This document shows, piece by piece, positions 31,370 to 43,925 of a stretch of 64,000 nucleotides of DNA. Origin of the DNA: Petrosia ficiformis (Eukaryota > Porifera > Demospongiae > Haplosclerida > Petrosiidae); NCBI GenBank assembly GCA_947044365.1, contig OX345637.1, positions 8,204,343 to 8,268,342 of the forward strand, in the 5' to 3' direction. The first letter of the stretch is position 1. Each line of letters starts with the position of its first letter. The notes under the pieces were generated by a model. That model saw only the letters and a program-made list of their open reading frames with translations, searched no databases and had not been told where the DNA came from. The translations under genes were made by a program, and so were the position numbers.

Positions 31370-34300
31370 CTTTCTAAGACCCTCTATCCTGAGATGGCAG
31401 AGAAATTAGATACCTTCATCAAGAAATTAAAAGCATGTTTAGATGTCAGCACTCCTTTCACTGTTGTAAGTATAAAAATAATGCAAGAAACTTCACAGAA
31501 CATAATACTGTAGCAATTTCTTTATAGTGTTGACCAGATTAGAAAACCAACTTCGGAGCACTCATTAGGCTTTCTAGATAGTAGCCATTAGCCCAAATTT
31601 TGTTAAATAAAGCAATATTCAATCATATTTATTTGACTGTGCAGGACCTTTATGATATAGTATACATATAATTATATACATTATTTTATGTATTATTGAT
31701 GACAGTATTTTAATTAGATTATAGATGATCCAAGTGGAAACAGTTATATTGAGAACAAAATGGCACCAGATCCAGATCCTGCTTTGACTATGGAGCAGTA
31801 TACTCGCACTCCTGAGCAGAATACATTATTAGGTCTAGCAGAAGAGTCATCAAATAAGGTTGATTAAGGGACAATCTGTCATGACTTTAGTCTCATATGT
31901 ACAGATGTTTGCACCTCTTGTATCCTACCCTGAATTGTACTATTAATATGCTCTAGCTACATTTGGGTCTGTTAATGGTAATTTTTGCTGCAGGAAAAGG
32001 AATCCTCAAGTGAGAAGACTGAAGATGAAGATGAAAAGCTGGAGGAAGAGGAAGTTAAAGAACCACAGGCTGTTTCTCATGATGAAATACTTGTTTTTAA
32101 AGAGAGCTGTTCAAATTGTCAAATGCCAGCAGAAACAAGAATGAAGGTAGTAGGTGAGACTGAAAATGACTATTTTATAATTATGTACATGTAATTAGAA
32201 CGAAGGACACTTTATTGTGTAATTACATGTATATACATGTAGTTCAGGATTGCAAGTGACATGTATCCTTTTAATGGCCCTAAGTACCATGTGGGCCCCC
32301 AAGAGTGGGAATGTGATGCCATGTACATGTACAATAAGACTCAGAATAAAAATACATTGTGGTAACCCTTTTAGTGGCCCTAAGTACCATGTGGCCCCAA
32401 GAATGGAAATGTGACTACAATGTATTACATGAGTACTTGTATGTATGAATATGTATAAAGGCTACTACAGCCACATAAAACATCTTATTGTACATGTCAG
32501 TCTGAGTTCTGTTAGTGTTAGTCATAATACCTGTGCTTCCTGGATTCTGGAAATTTCTTTGCGATTACATCTGATATCTTTAATATTTTTATATATTCTT
32601 GAACATATATATATCCTTTTGCTTCCTGGAATCGTGATAATACATGCATACATACATCTGATCTCTTTAATATTTTTATATATTCTTGAACATTTATATA
32701 TCCTTTTGCTTCCTGGAATCGTGATAATACATGCATACATACATCTGATCTCTTTAATATTTTTATATATTCTTGAACATTTATATATCCTTTTGCTTCC
32801 TGGAATCGTGATAATACATGCATACATACATCTGATCTCTTTAATATTTTTATATATTCTTGAACATTTATATATCCTTTTGCTTCCTGGAATCGTGATA
32901 ATACATGCATACATACATCTGATCTCTTTAATGTCATTACAGCCAACACTGTATTTGTATTTGTTCTTTACACCAGACATTCCTCACTTCAAAGAGGTCA
33001 TTGTCATGGCAATGTCTTGTGAATATTGTGGCCATAAGAGCAACGAAATTAAGGCTGGTAGCGGTATTAGCGACACAGGAACCAGGATAAACTTGCATCT
33101 CACTGATCCTTCTGATCTCTCAAGAGATATATTGAAAGTTAGTTTCATAAAGAATAGCATATACTCCTATTCCACACACTTAATAAATGAGTATATAGTT
33201 AAAGTTTAAAGTATAACTAATTACTGACATTTTAGTTATTCATGTATTTATATTTAATTTTAGTACATGTATTATTAGGCTTACCAAAAGGGTTTAGTTG
33301 AATAACTCATATTGGCCAGTTTTCATTTTAGTTAGTTTAATTATTATAGTAAACCTGCTTCAGTCTTATTAAAGGGTGTTTGTAAAACCTGGACTCTGGA
33401 CTGGACTGGACTGGACTGGGCTGGAGAGTTTATAATAACTGTCAATTAATTAACTGAAACCACGTGAATCGTTGTGTAAGTGTACAACGATGGTGGATGA
33501 TGATTATATCAAGCGATGAAGATCTGGTGTTTGTACTAACCCGTTTAACGTAAAACCCAGGAAATAGGTCGAGGAGAAATGTAAAACCCAGGAAATAGGG
33601 TCCCTTGGTCGTACATCCTAGGGTTAGCTTTGTATCGGTAGGGTCCCCATCAGTGCAATAGAGAAGTTGGATGCGCGAATCCGGTGACCCACCTGCCACA
33701 CCTATCGTGCATAATTAATGAGGTGGCGAATATTATAGTTGATCCGAGTCCAATCCAGTCCAGTCCAGAGTCCAGGTTTTACAAACACCCTTTATTAAAG
33801 AGGTTGTAGTTATAGCTGTACCTAACTAAAATAACACTAATGGCAATCCAGGTATGTACTTCGAACAAAATATTTACTGCATGTGAACTTGTCCCATTTG
33901 GTGAAATGCTTACTATTAAATACTTGCTGTTCAGTGTGGACATTATAGTCTGTTCAGCCATTTTGTATCCAGTAGGAGCTTCATTGGGCTTTTAGATTTC
34001 CACAGCTTCATGCAAGTTTAAACTTAATTGATTCATTTTTTGGTAAATCCCTTCACAAAATTACGACTTATTTGTCATAATGTGTTGCATTTGTATGTAC
34101 TAATTTTAATTATATAATGTCAACCATAATTATATGCAGTGTTCATATTATGTATTTTATAATTTTGACAGTAATACATCTCCACTCTCCAAGATGTTCC
34201 GTTGATTAGGTTTCAATTAAAATTATGTACATTTTGTAATTTAGTACATTATTATAGGCAGAGAATGCTACCTTATATATTCCTGAACTGGAGTTTGAGG

Positions 34301-35899
34301 TACAGCCTGGAACACTAGGAGGACGTTTCTCTACTATCGAAGGCCTACTAAGTAACATCAAAGATCAATTAATCCAATCAAACCCATTTGGTATGGGAGA
34401 CAGTGCAACACACACTAAATTTAATGAGTTTGTGAAGAAGTTAGATGAGGTTAGTTAACAAGTCATTGTGTTCCTGGTGGTGAATTCTGATTGAACTTTT
34501 CAGATTATACAAGGTAAAATGTTAGGAATACATTTAATATTAGATGACCCAAGTGGCAACAGCTACCTTCAGGTAAGTAATGTTGTGATATATTAAATAA
34601 TAGTTAGAACACACTTTACAGTGATTACGTGTTTTAATGCAGCACAAGGGCAGGTCAATAAAGGTTGAGTTTACATAATGCACGAGCCGAAGGCGAGTGC
34701 GTTATGTAAATGAGACCTTTTTTGACCGCCCAAGTGCTACAATGAAACACACAATGCACTGTCAAGTGTGTTCTAAGTGATTTATTGATGATCTGGTAAA
34801 CTACCACTATTGTTGGAGCTGCTTCGTTAGTAGAGGTGAGCAAAGTGTGCAATAACTAACTTATTGCACGCAAAAGTGTGCTTTAATGTTCAATCATGTG
34901 ACGCATCATCTGCACTCTGATTGGCCACAGGTCACATGATCAGCAATAATGTTTACATAATAATTATTATTACAGGGGATTAAATCATTAATTTAGGGGA
35001 AAGTCCTGGGATTTCACATTAAAAATACGATGTTCTCTTAGGCATGCACTTCTGTCAATTTATCTGAAATACAAAGTGACATGCCCCTGACAATGTCAAT
35101 CTGGTTCTTTTCTATGCAGAACACTAAGTATGTCTGACATTTTGATACAATATAGAAAATATAGCTATAATTATAATGAAAAAAGGCAATGTACATTTTA
35201 TTTAGATTGAACAAGTGACATCATACTGCAATGATAGTATCTACAGTAACATGTAGATAAACGTGCTCATCCCCTACTGGTTAATGCAATCCCAGATTAT
35301 TGTTACATGTACAATTATGCATTTGCTATGATATGCAGTCATGAGAGAATTAGGAAAACAAAAATCTGACTAAGTTGGACCCAGGATCTTCTGATATTTA
35401 ATCAAGCACTCTTACTGTCTTACATCTGAGCCACCAGACTCCTTGATGACTTGAGAGTGTAAGATTATACTAATCCTAAAGCTACATGTAGATTCAAACC
35501 CAGATGTTTCTAACTCTCTCACAGACCTAACTGGCTTAAGCAGTATCTCATCCAGTGTAACCGAAGCTCTCTTAGTGGTTTCTTCAATAATTATCATACC
35601 TCTCCGTAATACTAGACGCTTGTGAGCAGCAAAGCTAAATCCAAAGAGAGGCAAATAATGTGTGCACAGTTAGTTACATTACCAGAATTGTATTTATAGA
35701 AAAGTCTTGCCACGTTGATTATCTGTTATGTTCACTTTCCCATTGCTTGTACTTTTACATAAATTCACTACTGTCTATCTCATTGCAGAATGTCTATGCT
35801 CCTGAAGAAGACCCAGAAATGAAAGTAGAAAGATACACTCGTACTGATAAACAAAATGACATGTTAGGTTTGAATGATCTCAAAACAGACAACTACTAA
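29496..35899 (+). CDS. ZPR1: Zinc finger protein ZPR1 (complete, 10 exons)
   Basis: Exons: 29496-29633, 29938-30099, 31045-31206, 31379-31465, 31718-31858, 31994-32153, 32977-33137, 34258-34449, 34504-34572, 35789-35899. Phases agree throughout, giving 460 residues, the usual ZPR1 length. The start is the first AUG in good context (aaacATGG). There are two ZPR1 modules, each a Cys4 zinc finger plus an alpha/beta domain: C40/C43 with C69/C72 (CLECGQN, CPHCGN) and C269/C272 with C298/C301 (CSNCQM, CEYCGH). Both carry IPELEFEV and DDPSGNSY repeats typical of the family. The linker (about 231-262) is Glu/Lys-rich. ZPR1 acts as an eEF1A-folding factor and moves between cytoplasm and nucleus. Intron 3 ends in a (CT)n tract; intron 6 contains an 87-bp repeat; intron 7 contains nested transposons. 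Confidence 0.97.
30908..30965. mobile_element. Fragment of MITE family A
   Basis: Matches one terminus (tgttcacattcacaatgac, then ttcaaaattagg). It lies in ZPR1 intron 2. Confidence 0.45.
31291..31369. repeat. CT microsatellite serving as pyrimidine tract
   Basis: A (CT)n tract with some CCCT ends 10 nt before the ZPR1 exon 4 acceptor (tttctaag at 31378). It makes up almost all of the polypyrimidine tract. Confidence 0.85.
32535..32935. repeat. Tandem repeat, 87-bp unit, in ZPR1 intron 6
   Basis: Copies of gcttcctgga begin at 32535, 32621, 32708, 32795 and 32882, an exact 87-bp period for the last four. As 87 is a multiple of three, both strands stay open. The plus frame even runs in phase into exon 7, giving an uninterrupted frame from 32445 to 33209. 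Confidence 0.92.
33232..33838. mobile_element. Element family C interrupted by a younger insertion
   Basis: The left part (ttaggcttaccaaaagggtt, ttcattttagttagtttaat) and right part (aggttgtagttatagctgta, aactaaaataacactaa) are the two halves of a family C copy, split by the element at 33373-33791. It lies in ZPR1 intron 7. Confidence 0.7.
33373..33791. mobile_element. Nested 419-bp DNA transposon with 7-bp TSD
   Basis: Starts AGGGTGTTTGTAAAACCTGG and ends with the reverse complement CCAGGTTTTACAAACACCCT. The inverted repeats extend inward through tandem GGACT units. TTATTAA duplicates flank it (33366-33372, 33792-33798). The interior includes two copies of gtaaaacccaggaaatagg. It has no transposase. 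Confidence 0.88.
35370..35460 (-). other. tRNA-like SINE-type segment
   Basis: The reverse strand reads TGGCTCAGATGTAAGACAGT and, 30 nt on, ATCCTGGGTCCAACTTAG, an A-box/B-box-like pair with weak B box. It is probably an old SINE head in ZPR1 intron 9. Confidence 0.35.
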
Positions 35900-36312
35900 T
35901 ATGTGAATATTTTTGTGTTATATATGTTTTGTTATGATATCATAAAGAGACTCCTCATATTTGAAACATGCGACTAATTAATAACACTTCAACTAATACT
36001 AATCCAAAACATAATATTTTCTTACTTGAGCAAACTTAAAATTAAACAAGACTATAATTATATATACTTGTATGATCAATGAACCAAAATTAATTTAAAA
36101 CAATAAAAGCAATAGTTTTGCAAGCTTTATTGAAGTTGGAAAAACACGTAAATATACCTAGACATCATTCTCACAAAAATTAAATTAAAGATATTAATAT
36201 TTGGTAAATTAAATATGTACATACCAGAGCAATATTAATTTTTAAAACTATTGACAAAATTAGGTATTATTATTACAAGGTTAGTAGTTAACAGCATACA
36301 GTCATTAATATT

Positions 36313-37719
36313 TCATTTATCAGTGGTATCTTGCTCATCTTCATCATCACTGTGAGCCCCAAAGGGATGATAATGTCGAATATATCGACATTGTTTAATT
36401 TGCTCAAACATTTCTGCCAGTGTTAATTCAGAATTCTAAAGGTGAAAAGAAAGTCACATTAAAAGATTGGTATGCAATGAGGTGATGAAATGTTGTGCAT
36501 TACAGATACTAATTATTCGTCATTATTGTACTGATTTCCTTGTCCGTGAATATGATAATAGTTTGTTATAATATAATTCATGGTGTCATGCACAGTAGCT
36601 GTAAATAAATACCTCAACACAAGGAAGTGAATTATTGACTATACAAATGTTTGAATTCACATGATGAAACTATTCACTAACAATCACCTCTTCTTTAGCC
36701 TTCATCAACTTATCTTGTTCCTCTTCAGTTAGCTGCTTCATCATTTCATCTTCATCAAAATCATCCGAAAACATAATTTTTGGATCTAAAACTGATGTAC
36801 TCGAGCTTGGAGAAGACGTGTAGAACTGCTGAAAGGAATTTGGGCCTTGGCTGCTACTATCAATGTTCATAAGCTCTTTAGCTTTTAATAGAGTGTTTTT
36901 ATCTACTGTTTTTGATCGTACCTTAAGAATTGCACTTCTTGTATTCATGGTTGCATCCAGTGGAGGCATGAGTGGAACTGTTGATGTTTTTGCCAATTCA
37001 CTGTCATCTTGCAAGAGATTTGTATCACTACTATTACCCTCAGATTGAATTGTAGTATTCTCCTCAACTTTTGAGACATTGCCTTTTGTGAAATTAGGAG
37101 AACATGGAACTTCAAAGTTTTTACAGTGAGTAAGTGGATGCTGTTGAACCTTATGTTTTGGCCCTGATGGGAATGCAATTTGCGGCAATTTTTGATCAGT
37201 AGTTTTTCGATAAAACGGATATGGCGAAGATATATAAGGTGATGCTTTGATGTGACTTGCATGAGAAAATGAACTTTTTACTGTTGATTCTCTGCTTTCA
37301 ATTCTTGATGTATCATCTTTGGATTGAAGGCGTGGAAGGCTGTCGGACCTCAGCTCACTATTGTGAACATTGGCAGATGTACTCTTTTCATTCCTTTCTT
37401 CTCCACTATTCAAGGACAGCATAGTCCTGTTTGAAAAGAGAAGCCCTCTTCTGGAATCTTTTTCAGAAAGACCGCTTCTATTTTTTCTATTACCTGTAGG
37501 ACTATCCTGATCATGCTGTCTTCTTTGCTCCAATCTTCTCCAGCTCATTTTCAATGCTTGTTGATGGTTTGATATATTATTGGTTGTTGTGTATGATTGC
37601 TTCTCCAGTCGCTCTATCTCTTTCTTTAGCTTCATGTCTGCTAGACGTAGTTCCATTCGAATCTTCTGATTTGATTCAGAGAATTGGAAACGCTTATGAT
37701 TCTGACTACTAACAGCCAT
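36313..37719 (-). CDS. Coiled-coil protein of unknown function
   Basis: Two exons (37719-36688 and 36435-36313) join in phase 0 to give 384 residues. An upstream in-frame Met at 37776 would add 19 hydrophobic residues; 37719 (MAVSSQNHKRFQFSE) is preferred as the more protein-like start. Residues 15-45 (SNQKIRMELRLADMKLKKEIERLEKQ) are amphipathic and charged, a probable coiled coil. The middle (about 70-290) is Ser/Asn-rich and disordered. The end is acidic (TEEEQDKLMKAKEE, then SDDEDEQDTTD). It faces ZPR1 tail to tail across 413 bp. The N-terminal helix is faintly like CCDC190-type proteins, but I would not assign it. Confidence 0.8.
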
Positions 37720-37776
37720 CTTGCATTCAGCTCCACCTTGTATGCGCAAAACTATAGCAAACAGTAATACGCCCAT

Positions 37777-38055
37777 AGTCTATTTATAACGATATTCACC
37801 TTTGGGGACCTTTTCGGCGAGTGTTTGAAAAATGAAGTAATATATATTATGATCCAGAATTATAGTGTACTAAAATGAACAAGTGAAGGACTGACGTTTG
37901 AGCTCTCCACACACAATTCAATCAGTTACTCATAACCACAAGGAGTTTTTTGATTTTAATAGTATATATATAGTATCATTTCAATGTATTGTATATATAT
38001 ATATATCATTCACATTATGTTATGTATAATTTCATGAAGCTACATTCTGAGCCTG
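37777..38055. other. Intergenic, AT-rich
   Basis: Upstream flank of the coiled-coil gene. Short TA runs near 37965 and 37993; nothing else seen. Confidence 0.4.
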
Positions 38056-38059
38056 ACCA

Positions 38060-38780
38060 ATGGAGGGACAGAAGGAAGAAAGGAAGGATTGTAACAAGTT
38101 GAGTAACTGCTCTATAACTATCAGCTCCTGAACCTTTCTGATATCTTCGCAACATTTAGTCCATTTCTCTATCAATTCGAACACTCAGACTGCTAGCTTC
38201 TTGATACATCTCTCTTTCCTGTTGCTTCACACTTAATTATTGTCTATACAATTCTTCACTGATATTACAACATCAAAGAATTGCTTAGGTTATAGTGGTG
38301 CTTTCATCCTTCCTCTATATAATTGCTATTTTCTGGTACTGTTGGCAACACCTGCAATAGTCTGCTGTATCCTTGTAAATAAATATTAGGCCAGTAAAAA
38401 TCCTGTAGTATACTCTACTCTACGTTGGGTCGTCTTCTTTTTCCCTATTTGTCTAGCCATAGCAATTTCATGTTGTAGCTGTAACACCACAGTTCTACTC
38501 CTTCCTCTATAGATTCCAGGTGGTGACCACTTTTGATAAATTATTTCCATTTCCAATTCAGCTATACTAACATCTCTTGTTGAAGTTTTGCTAATTCATT
38601 ATCGAATATATCTAGAGGATACTTATGATGTTCCAAACACCAAAGGTTAGTTTTGTGTTTCTGACTTTTAATTAATCTTCATTTCTCCTTACTCATTCCG
38701 AACAATTCTTCATTAAACTCCATCTCTGGTATTTCTTATGTCTCTATAACCCTCCTCTACAGGTTTAGGCTCTGTTCCTG
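38060..38780 (-). mobile_element. Decayed Ty3/Gypsy retrotransposon pol relic
   Basis: Broken minus-strand frames encode recognisable pieces from the end of a Ty3/Gypsy pol: HEIAMARQIGKKKTTQR followed in another frame by FYWPNIY, i.e. the integrase zinc-binding region and the segment just before it. Frameshifts and stops are frequent, so it is non-functional. No LTRs were identified. Confidence 0.6.
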
Positions 38781-38825
38781 TATCTGCACAGGACTTAGAA
38801 TGGAGTGATGACAATTTATGTTGTG

Positions 38826-39210
38826 ATTATGACTAAGTTAGTTCAAATCTAGTCGAGTTTTGTCAGGATTGGTTCCCAAATGTATTGAAGACATGAACTT
38901 AGATATTTCATCAATGTAGTGTGCAATCTTGCGATTGAAAATTGGTTGTCATGGCTACTTTGTGCCTCTTGTGGTTTATGGATGGGGTCTCCACAAATAT
39001 TGAATTACGCAAAGACACTACACATTTTTAATTATGACTAAAGTAGTTAAAATCTAGTCATGTTTATTGGGATTGCTTGCCCAAATTATCTATGGGACGA
39101 ACTTAACGGATGTAGTATTGTGCAATCTTGGGATTCAAAATCGGTGGTCTTGGCTACTTTGTGCTTGTTTACATTTCTAGTTTGGATCTCTACAAAAACA
39201 GAGGTGGGGT
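38826..39210. repeat. Diverged direct repeat, about 190-bp unit
   Basis: Two copies share attatgactaa.gtagttca/aaatctagtc, tagtgtgcaatcttg, attgaaaat/attcaaaat and tggctactttgtgc. Confidence 0.7.
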
Positions 39211-39384
39211 AATATGCTTTACAGTGTAATTATCATAAATTATGACTACCACACAACTGTAAGCTACGAGTCCACTAAATGCCACTTATTGTTTAAAGCA
39301 GTAACATATTATTTAATATAGCTGTACTGACAATACTGGTAAGTTGTATTATGTTTCTTTTAGATATGTACTATACTTAGTCAT

Positions 39385-39590
39385 ACATGTAACATGACCT
39401 TGGTATGGTTAGTGACTAAGGCATGTATATATACAGCTCTGTGTCATTATATAACATTTATACATGTATGCAACATGACCTTAGTATGGTGATACAGCTC
39501 TGTTTCATTATATAACATTTATACATGTATGCAGCATGACCTTAGTATGGTGAGTTACTAAGTCATGTATATAGTCTATATATACAGCAC
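39385..39590. repeat. Tandem repeat, three copies
   Basis: Units share acatgaccttagtatggt, tacagctctgt and ttatataacatttatacatg. Confidence 0.75.
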
Positions 39591-39699
39591 TTTGTCTTGA
39601 ATGAAGAATTCAAATGGTGTTTCTATTTTCACATTACGAACTATATATTAAACTATAAATAAGTAGATATAGTACATGTTTTATTTTATGCACTGTGTA

Positions 39700-39990
39700 T
39701 TGTTTGACATTTCAGCATATGCGCAGAGCTTTATATTTGAGGCTATTGTATTTAAACTTTATAAATTGCATATGCACATAGCTTTATATTTGTGCGTATA
39801 GTATTCACACTTTATAAATTTGAGCATATGCACAGAGCATTTGAGCATATATTATTTACACTTTACAAATTGACTTTTCAGCATAACTATGCATAGAGCT
39901 TTATATTTGAGCATAATTATATTATTTACACTTTATAAATTGACTCTTCAGCATATGTGCAGAGCCTTATTTTTGAGCCTATGGTATTTA
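39700..39990. repeat. Degenerate tandem repeat, about 60-bp unit
   Basis: About five units share cagcatatgcgcagagcttt, atatttgagc and actttataaattg. Confidence 0.75.
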
Positions 39991-40629
39991 TTCTTTAGCT
40001 ACCGTGCAAAGCTTTGTATTGTACCTATAGTAATTATGGAATTGATGCATTAACAGCTCAGCTTGAAGTTGCACACATTCCTTCACACCTGGATACCTCT
40101 TTTTGCCAGACTTATGGACTCTTCAGTGATGCACTTGAACCAGTAAATATTCAATGAAGAATTTGATAGCATGAATATTGCAGCAAAAACTATGAATATG
40201 TCCAACACTATTGCATTCTTTATAATTTTATTACATTGCTGGAATTTATATCGTCTCGTATTCTCTTCTGTATTAAGCCCCTTGCTCCCAGCTGTTGACT
40301 TGGTTGTTACCCTTCTGATGGTGTTTTACAAATTTCTCTCAATACTTTAGCCTGATTCAAAGTGATCTCTGCCTCTTCTATGCCTCTTCTATGCCTCTTT
40401 GCTGCATCTTTGCTGCTTCTTCTATCTATTTGGTAATTAATTCCATGTTCTGTTGTATGCAATGTCTGTCAGACAAAGCAGTACAAAAAAGGTGGAATTA
40501 CTAAGCAGATCAGAGAGAGTTAATCATCAGGTACACAGACTACTTTAATGAACTGACTAACTAATTTTAGCATCTTAAATTCTTCTCTTTGCTTATGGTT
40601 TTCTTTGATTAAGGTGGTCATTATGTTTG
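39991..40629. other. Gene-poor stretch
   Basis: No supported feature. A short repeat of tctatgcctct occurs near 40375. The minus strand has short charged frames (EEAAKMQQRGIEEA) that could be more of the Gypsy relic, but this is not supportable. Confidence 0.3.
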
Positions 40630-41310
40630 TTTTACCTATTGCATCTTCACGTAACAATCATACTATGCCCCTCGAATCCATGTAATAATTTAAACTTGTG
40701 ACCCTCTCCTTCTTCCTTCTTGGCATCCTTTTTCTCGATCACACCTTTTTGTGCCTTCACATTAACACATAATAATCATAATTATGCTACTTTTCTGTTC
40801 TTATGTTCTTGTGTGCACAAAACAATCACACTTCCTTTGTACTTAATGCATAATAATCATAATTATGCTACTTTTCTGTTCTTATGTTCTTGTGTCCACA
40901 AAACAATCACATATTCATATACCTGCTCTCAAATCTACAAAATTTGGTTTCGTGTTTTTTATGTCCCTACATTCTATTTGTGTGTTAATTTGTGTTCTTA
41001 CGTCCATGTAACAATCATACTTCCTTATTCTCTCAAATCCACATAATAATTGCATTTTTCCGCAAGCAATCACACTTCCCTTATGCCCCTCAACTCAATG
41101 TAAACAATTGCGCATTGCGTAATAATTACACTTCCATATGCCCTCGTGTAATAATTGCATGTTTCTTAAATTCTTGTATGCTTATGTCCATGTATAATAA
41201 TCACATTTTCTTTGCACTCAAGTCCACGTAACAATCATGCATTGTATTTATGTCCACATAATAATTGCACATTCGTTTTTGCATTCTTACACCCATGCAA
41301 CAATCACTGT
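40630..41310. repeat. Degenerate satellite, about 50-60-bp unit
   Basis: Repeated acaatcacacttcc, cacgtaataattgcat and taataatcataattatgcta motifs in loose tandem order, about a dozen units. The long plus-strand frames here are repeat artefacts. Confidence 0.75.
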
Positions 41311-42157
41311 GCCATTTAATCAATGCATTTTCCCCGCCAATTCGTAGTCAAGGAGTTTGGAAAAGCGATATTGCAATTAAACCAAACAAGATATCCCTAT
41401 GATTGGTTTACGGTAACTATCAGTCATTGATAAATGTACTTGTCTCTACCTTCCTATGTACTGTGTATACTGGGGCCTGAAGAAGTGGGTGTACCTGTAG
41501 TCTAACTACACAGATCTTTGATAAAACCTTTATGCTCCTTCAACCTAAATCTTTACTGATGACATCCTGTAAGAAAGTCAACAATGTTTTATACTTACTT
41601 GTTTTTCTTACTTGTATAATGTTTCTCTGCTATATACCAACAGCTATTAGCATTAGTTGCAATTTTACATTCTTCTGAATCACGTTCTTTCACGTGCTAT
41701 GCCCATTAATAATGATACCCCGTAATGACACAACTTTCTTAATTATGTGTACAACTCAAACATAACGCATATGACACAAGCATATACTCCAACCCATGGA
41801 GAAGCAATCATAGAGATGGGCACTATGGGCCATAATAATGCACCAGCGTAATGGAAAATGATGAATCCATAACTTACTTGTGAAAATGTTTCTTAATTTT
41901 ATGTCATACATACATCTATTTGAAATTGTGTAGTACTACAACATTCCTGTTTTGTAATATTGATTGTAAAAAAATAATTGTTCAAATCACAAGTGTATGT
42001 GGTGAATAATGTATATTGGTATATTGGTATATCGGGTATATATATATATATATATATATATATAGCATGCTACCATGGCAACCGTTTGATGTGGTTAGGT
42101 CTTATATTTTTGTATATAGACCTGTGAATCTTTAATCAATCAGCATACAATATATTG
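41311..42157. other. Gene-poor stretch
   Basis: Nothing supportable except a (TA)n tract at about 42037-42063 and a fragment (taggtcttatatttttgtat) related to the adjacent foldback element. Confidence 0.35.
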
Positions 42158-42316
42158 TATATAGTACACTTACAGTTCTTATATAAAACAATATAAAACC
42201 TTGGTTTAGTGTCCTCGGATGTGATATAGCCCTCGCAGGCTCGGGCTATATCACATCCTTGGACACTAAACCTCGGGTCTATATTTTTGTATATAAGACC
42301 TGTAAGTGTACTATAT
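42158..42316. mobile_element. Foldback element, about 159 bp
   Basis: Arms tagtacacttacagttctta.. and ..aagacctgtaagtgtacta are reverse complements, and the core tttagtgtcctcggatgtga is followed by its own reverse complement across tatagccctcgcaggctcgggctata. This is nearly a complete hairpin with few mismatches. Confidence 0.85.
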
Positions 42317-42339
42317 ATATTACATATATATATTGAGAG

Positions 42340-43925
42340 TATGTGAAGAAGTTGTGGTAATTACATTTATATTTGTGTATAGGGTAATTATAATTATATT
42401 GAGGGTATGTAGAGAACTTTGGGTATAATATATATTTGTAGTGAAACTATCTGAGAATTTGCACTGTTGACTAATGTAAGAATGTTATAATTATAATGTT
42501 GGAATAAATTATATAATGGTTATTATATTTATAATAGTATTTTGAGGGTAGGTGGAGAATGTTAATAATCAATTATAATAATTAAGCTTGGTTGACTAGG
42601 TATTATTTATATGTTAACAGTATGTGAGAATGTTTGCTAATTATAATTACATTTGTAACAAACCATTTGAGGGTGTGTGGAGAAGGTTAGGTAATTGTAT
42701 TTATAATGTGATTGTACTTATTATAATGGTATGTTGAGGGTATGTGGATGAGGTTAGGAAATTGTATTTATATACTTATTATAATGGTATGTTGAGGGTA
42801 TGTGGATGAGGTTAGGAAATTGTATTTATAATGTGATTGTACTTATTATAATGGTATGTTGAGGGTATGTGGATGAGGTTAGGAAATTGTATTTATAATG
42901 TGATTGTACTTATTATAATGGTATGTTGAGGGTATGTGGATGAGGTTAGGAAATTGTATTTATAATGTGATTGTACTTATTATAATGGTATGTTGAGGGT
43001 ATGTGGATGAGGTTAGGAAATTGTATTTATAATGTGATTGTACTTATTATAATGGTATGTTGAGGGTATGTAGAGAAGGCTAGGTAATTGTGATTATATC
43101 AGTATTGATCTGGAATGTGGGGAATGTTATAATTATAAATAATTATAATGTCGGGTTATAATGATATGTTGAGGGTTTGTTGGGTAATTGAGGGAAAGAG
43201 GGGAATATTAATTGTAATGATAATTGTATGTTGTGATGGTATGAGGTTTGGTAATTATAGTTATACTTGTAGCAAACTATTTGAGGGTATGTGATAGACA
43301 ACTATAATTATAATTGTAACGAACCTGAATGCGGAGAATGTTGGGCAATTGTAGCTATAATTTTTGTGTAATAATAATAGTTAAGTTGAAGGAATGTGGA
43401 GAATGTTAGGTAATTGTAATTGTATGTAACAAAATGGAATAGAATGGAAAATGTTAGGGAATTATAATTATAGAGTTGTGTAATTATAATTCTAATAGTA
43501 TGTTGAGGGTATGTTAAGTATGTTAGGTAATATTTGTAACAAACCTGAATGTGGAGAATGTTGGGTGATTGTACTTATTATAATGGTACTGTGGGTATGT
43601 AGAGAATGTTAATTGTATGTAACAAACTGGAATGGAATGTAGTTGTGTAATTATAATGGTATGGTTGAGGGTATGTGGAGAGTGTTAGTAATTATATCTG
43701 TAACAAACCAGAATATGGAGAATGTTGGGTATTTGTAATCATAGTAATTATATTGAGGGTATGTGGAGTATGTTAGGTAATTATAATTTTAGTCGTCTAT
43801 AATGAACCGAAAGGTGGAGGATGATGGGTATTGTAAACATACTATTGTGTATTTATGTTGAGGGTATGTGGAGAATAATTATAATCTGTAACAAAACGGG
43901 TAATTGTAATATGATTTTTTAAAAA
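42340..43925. repeat. Satellite with a homogenised centre
   Basis: Degenerate units built on ttgagggtatgtggagaatg plus ttaggtaattataatt fill about 1.6 kb. Between about 42690 and 43080 a unit of about 67 bp (gagggtatgtggatgaggtt, aatgtgattgtacttattat) is almost identical across five copies. This is the usual pattern of a young core in an old array. Confidence 0.9.

Noticed and set aside
32445..33209. An independent 254-residue gene
   Set aside because: It is an 87-bp intronic repeat running in frame into ZPR1 exon 7; mentioned only as a possible retention product.
40720..41231. Cys/His-rich proteins on the plus strand
   Set aside because: Frames through a degenerate 50-60-bp satellite.
42340..43925. 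A CRISPR array
   Set aside because: Units are contiguous and degenerate with no unique spacers, and the genome is eukaryotic.
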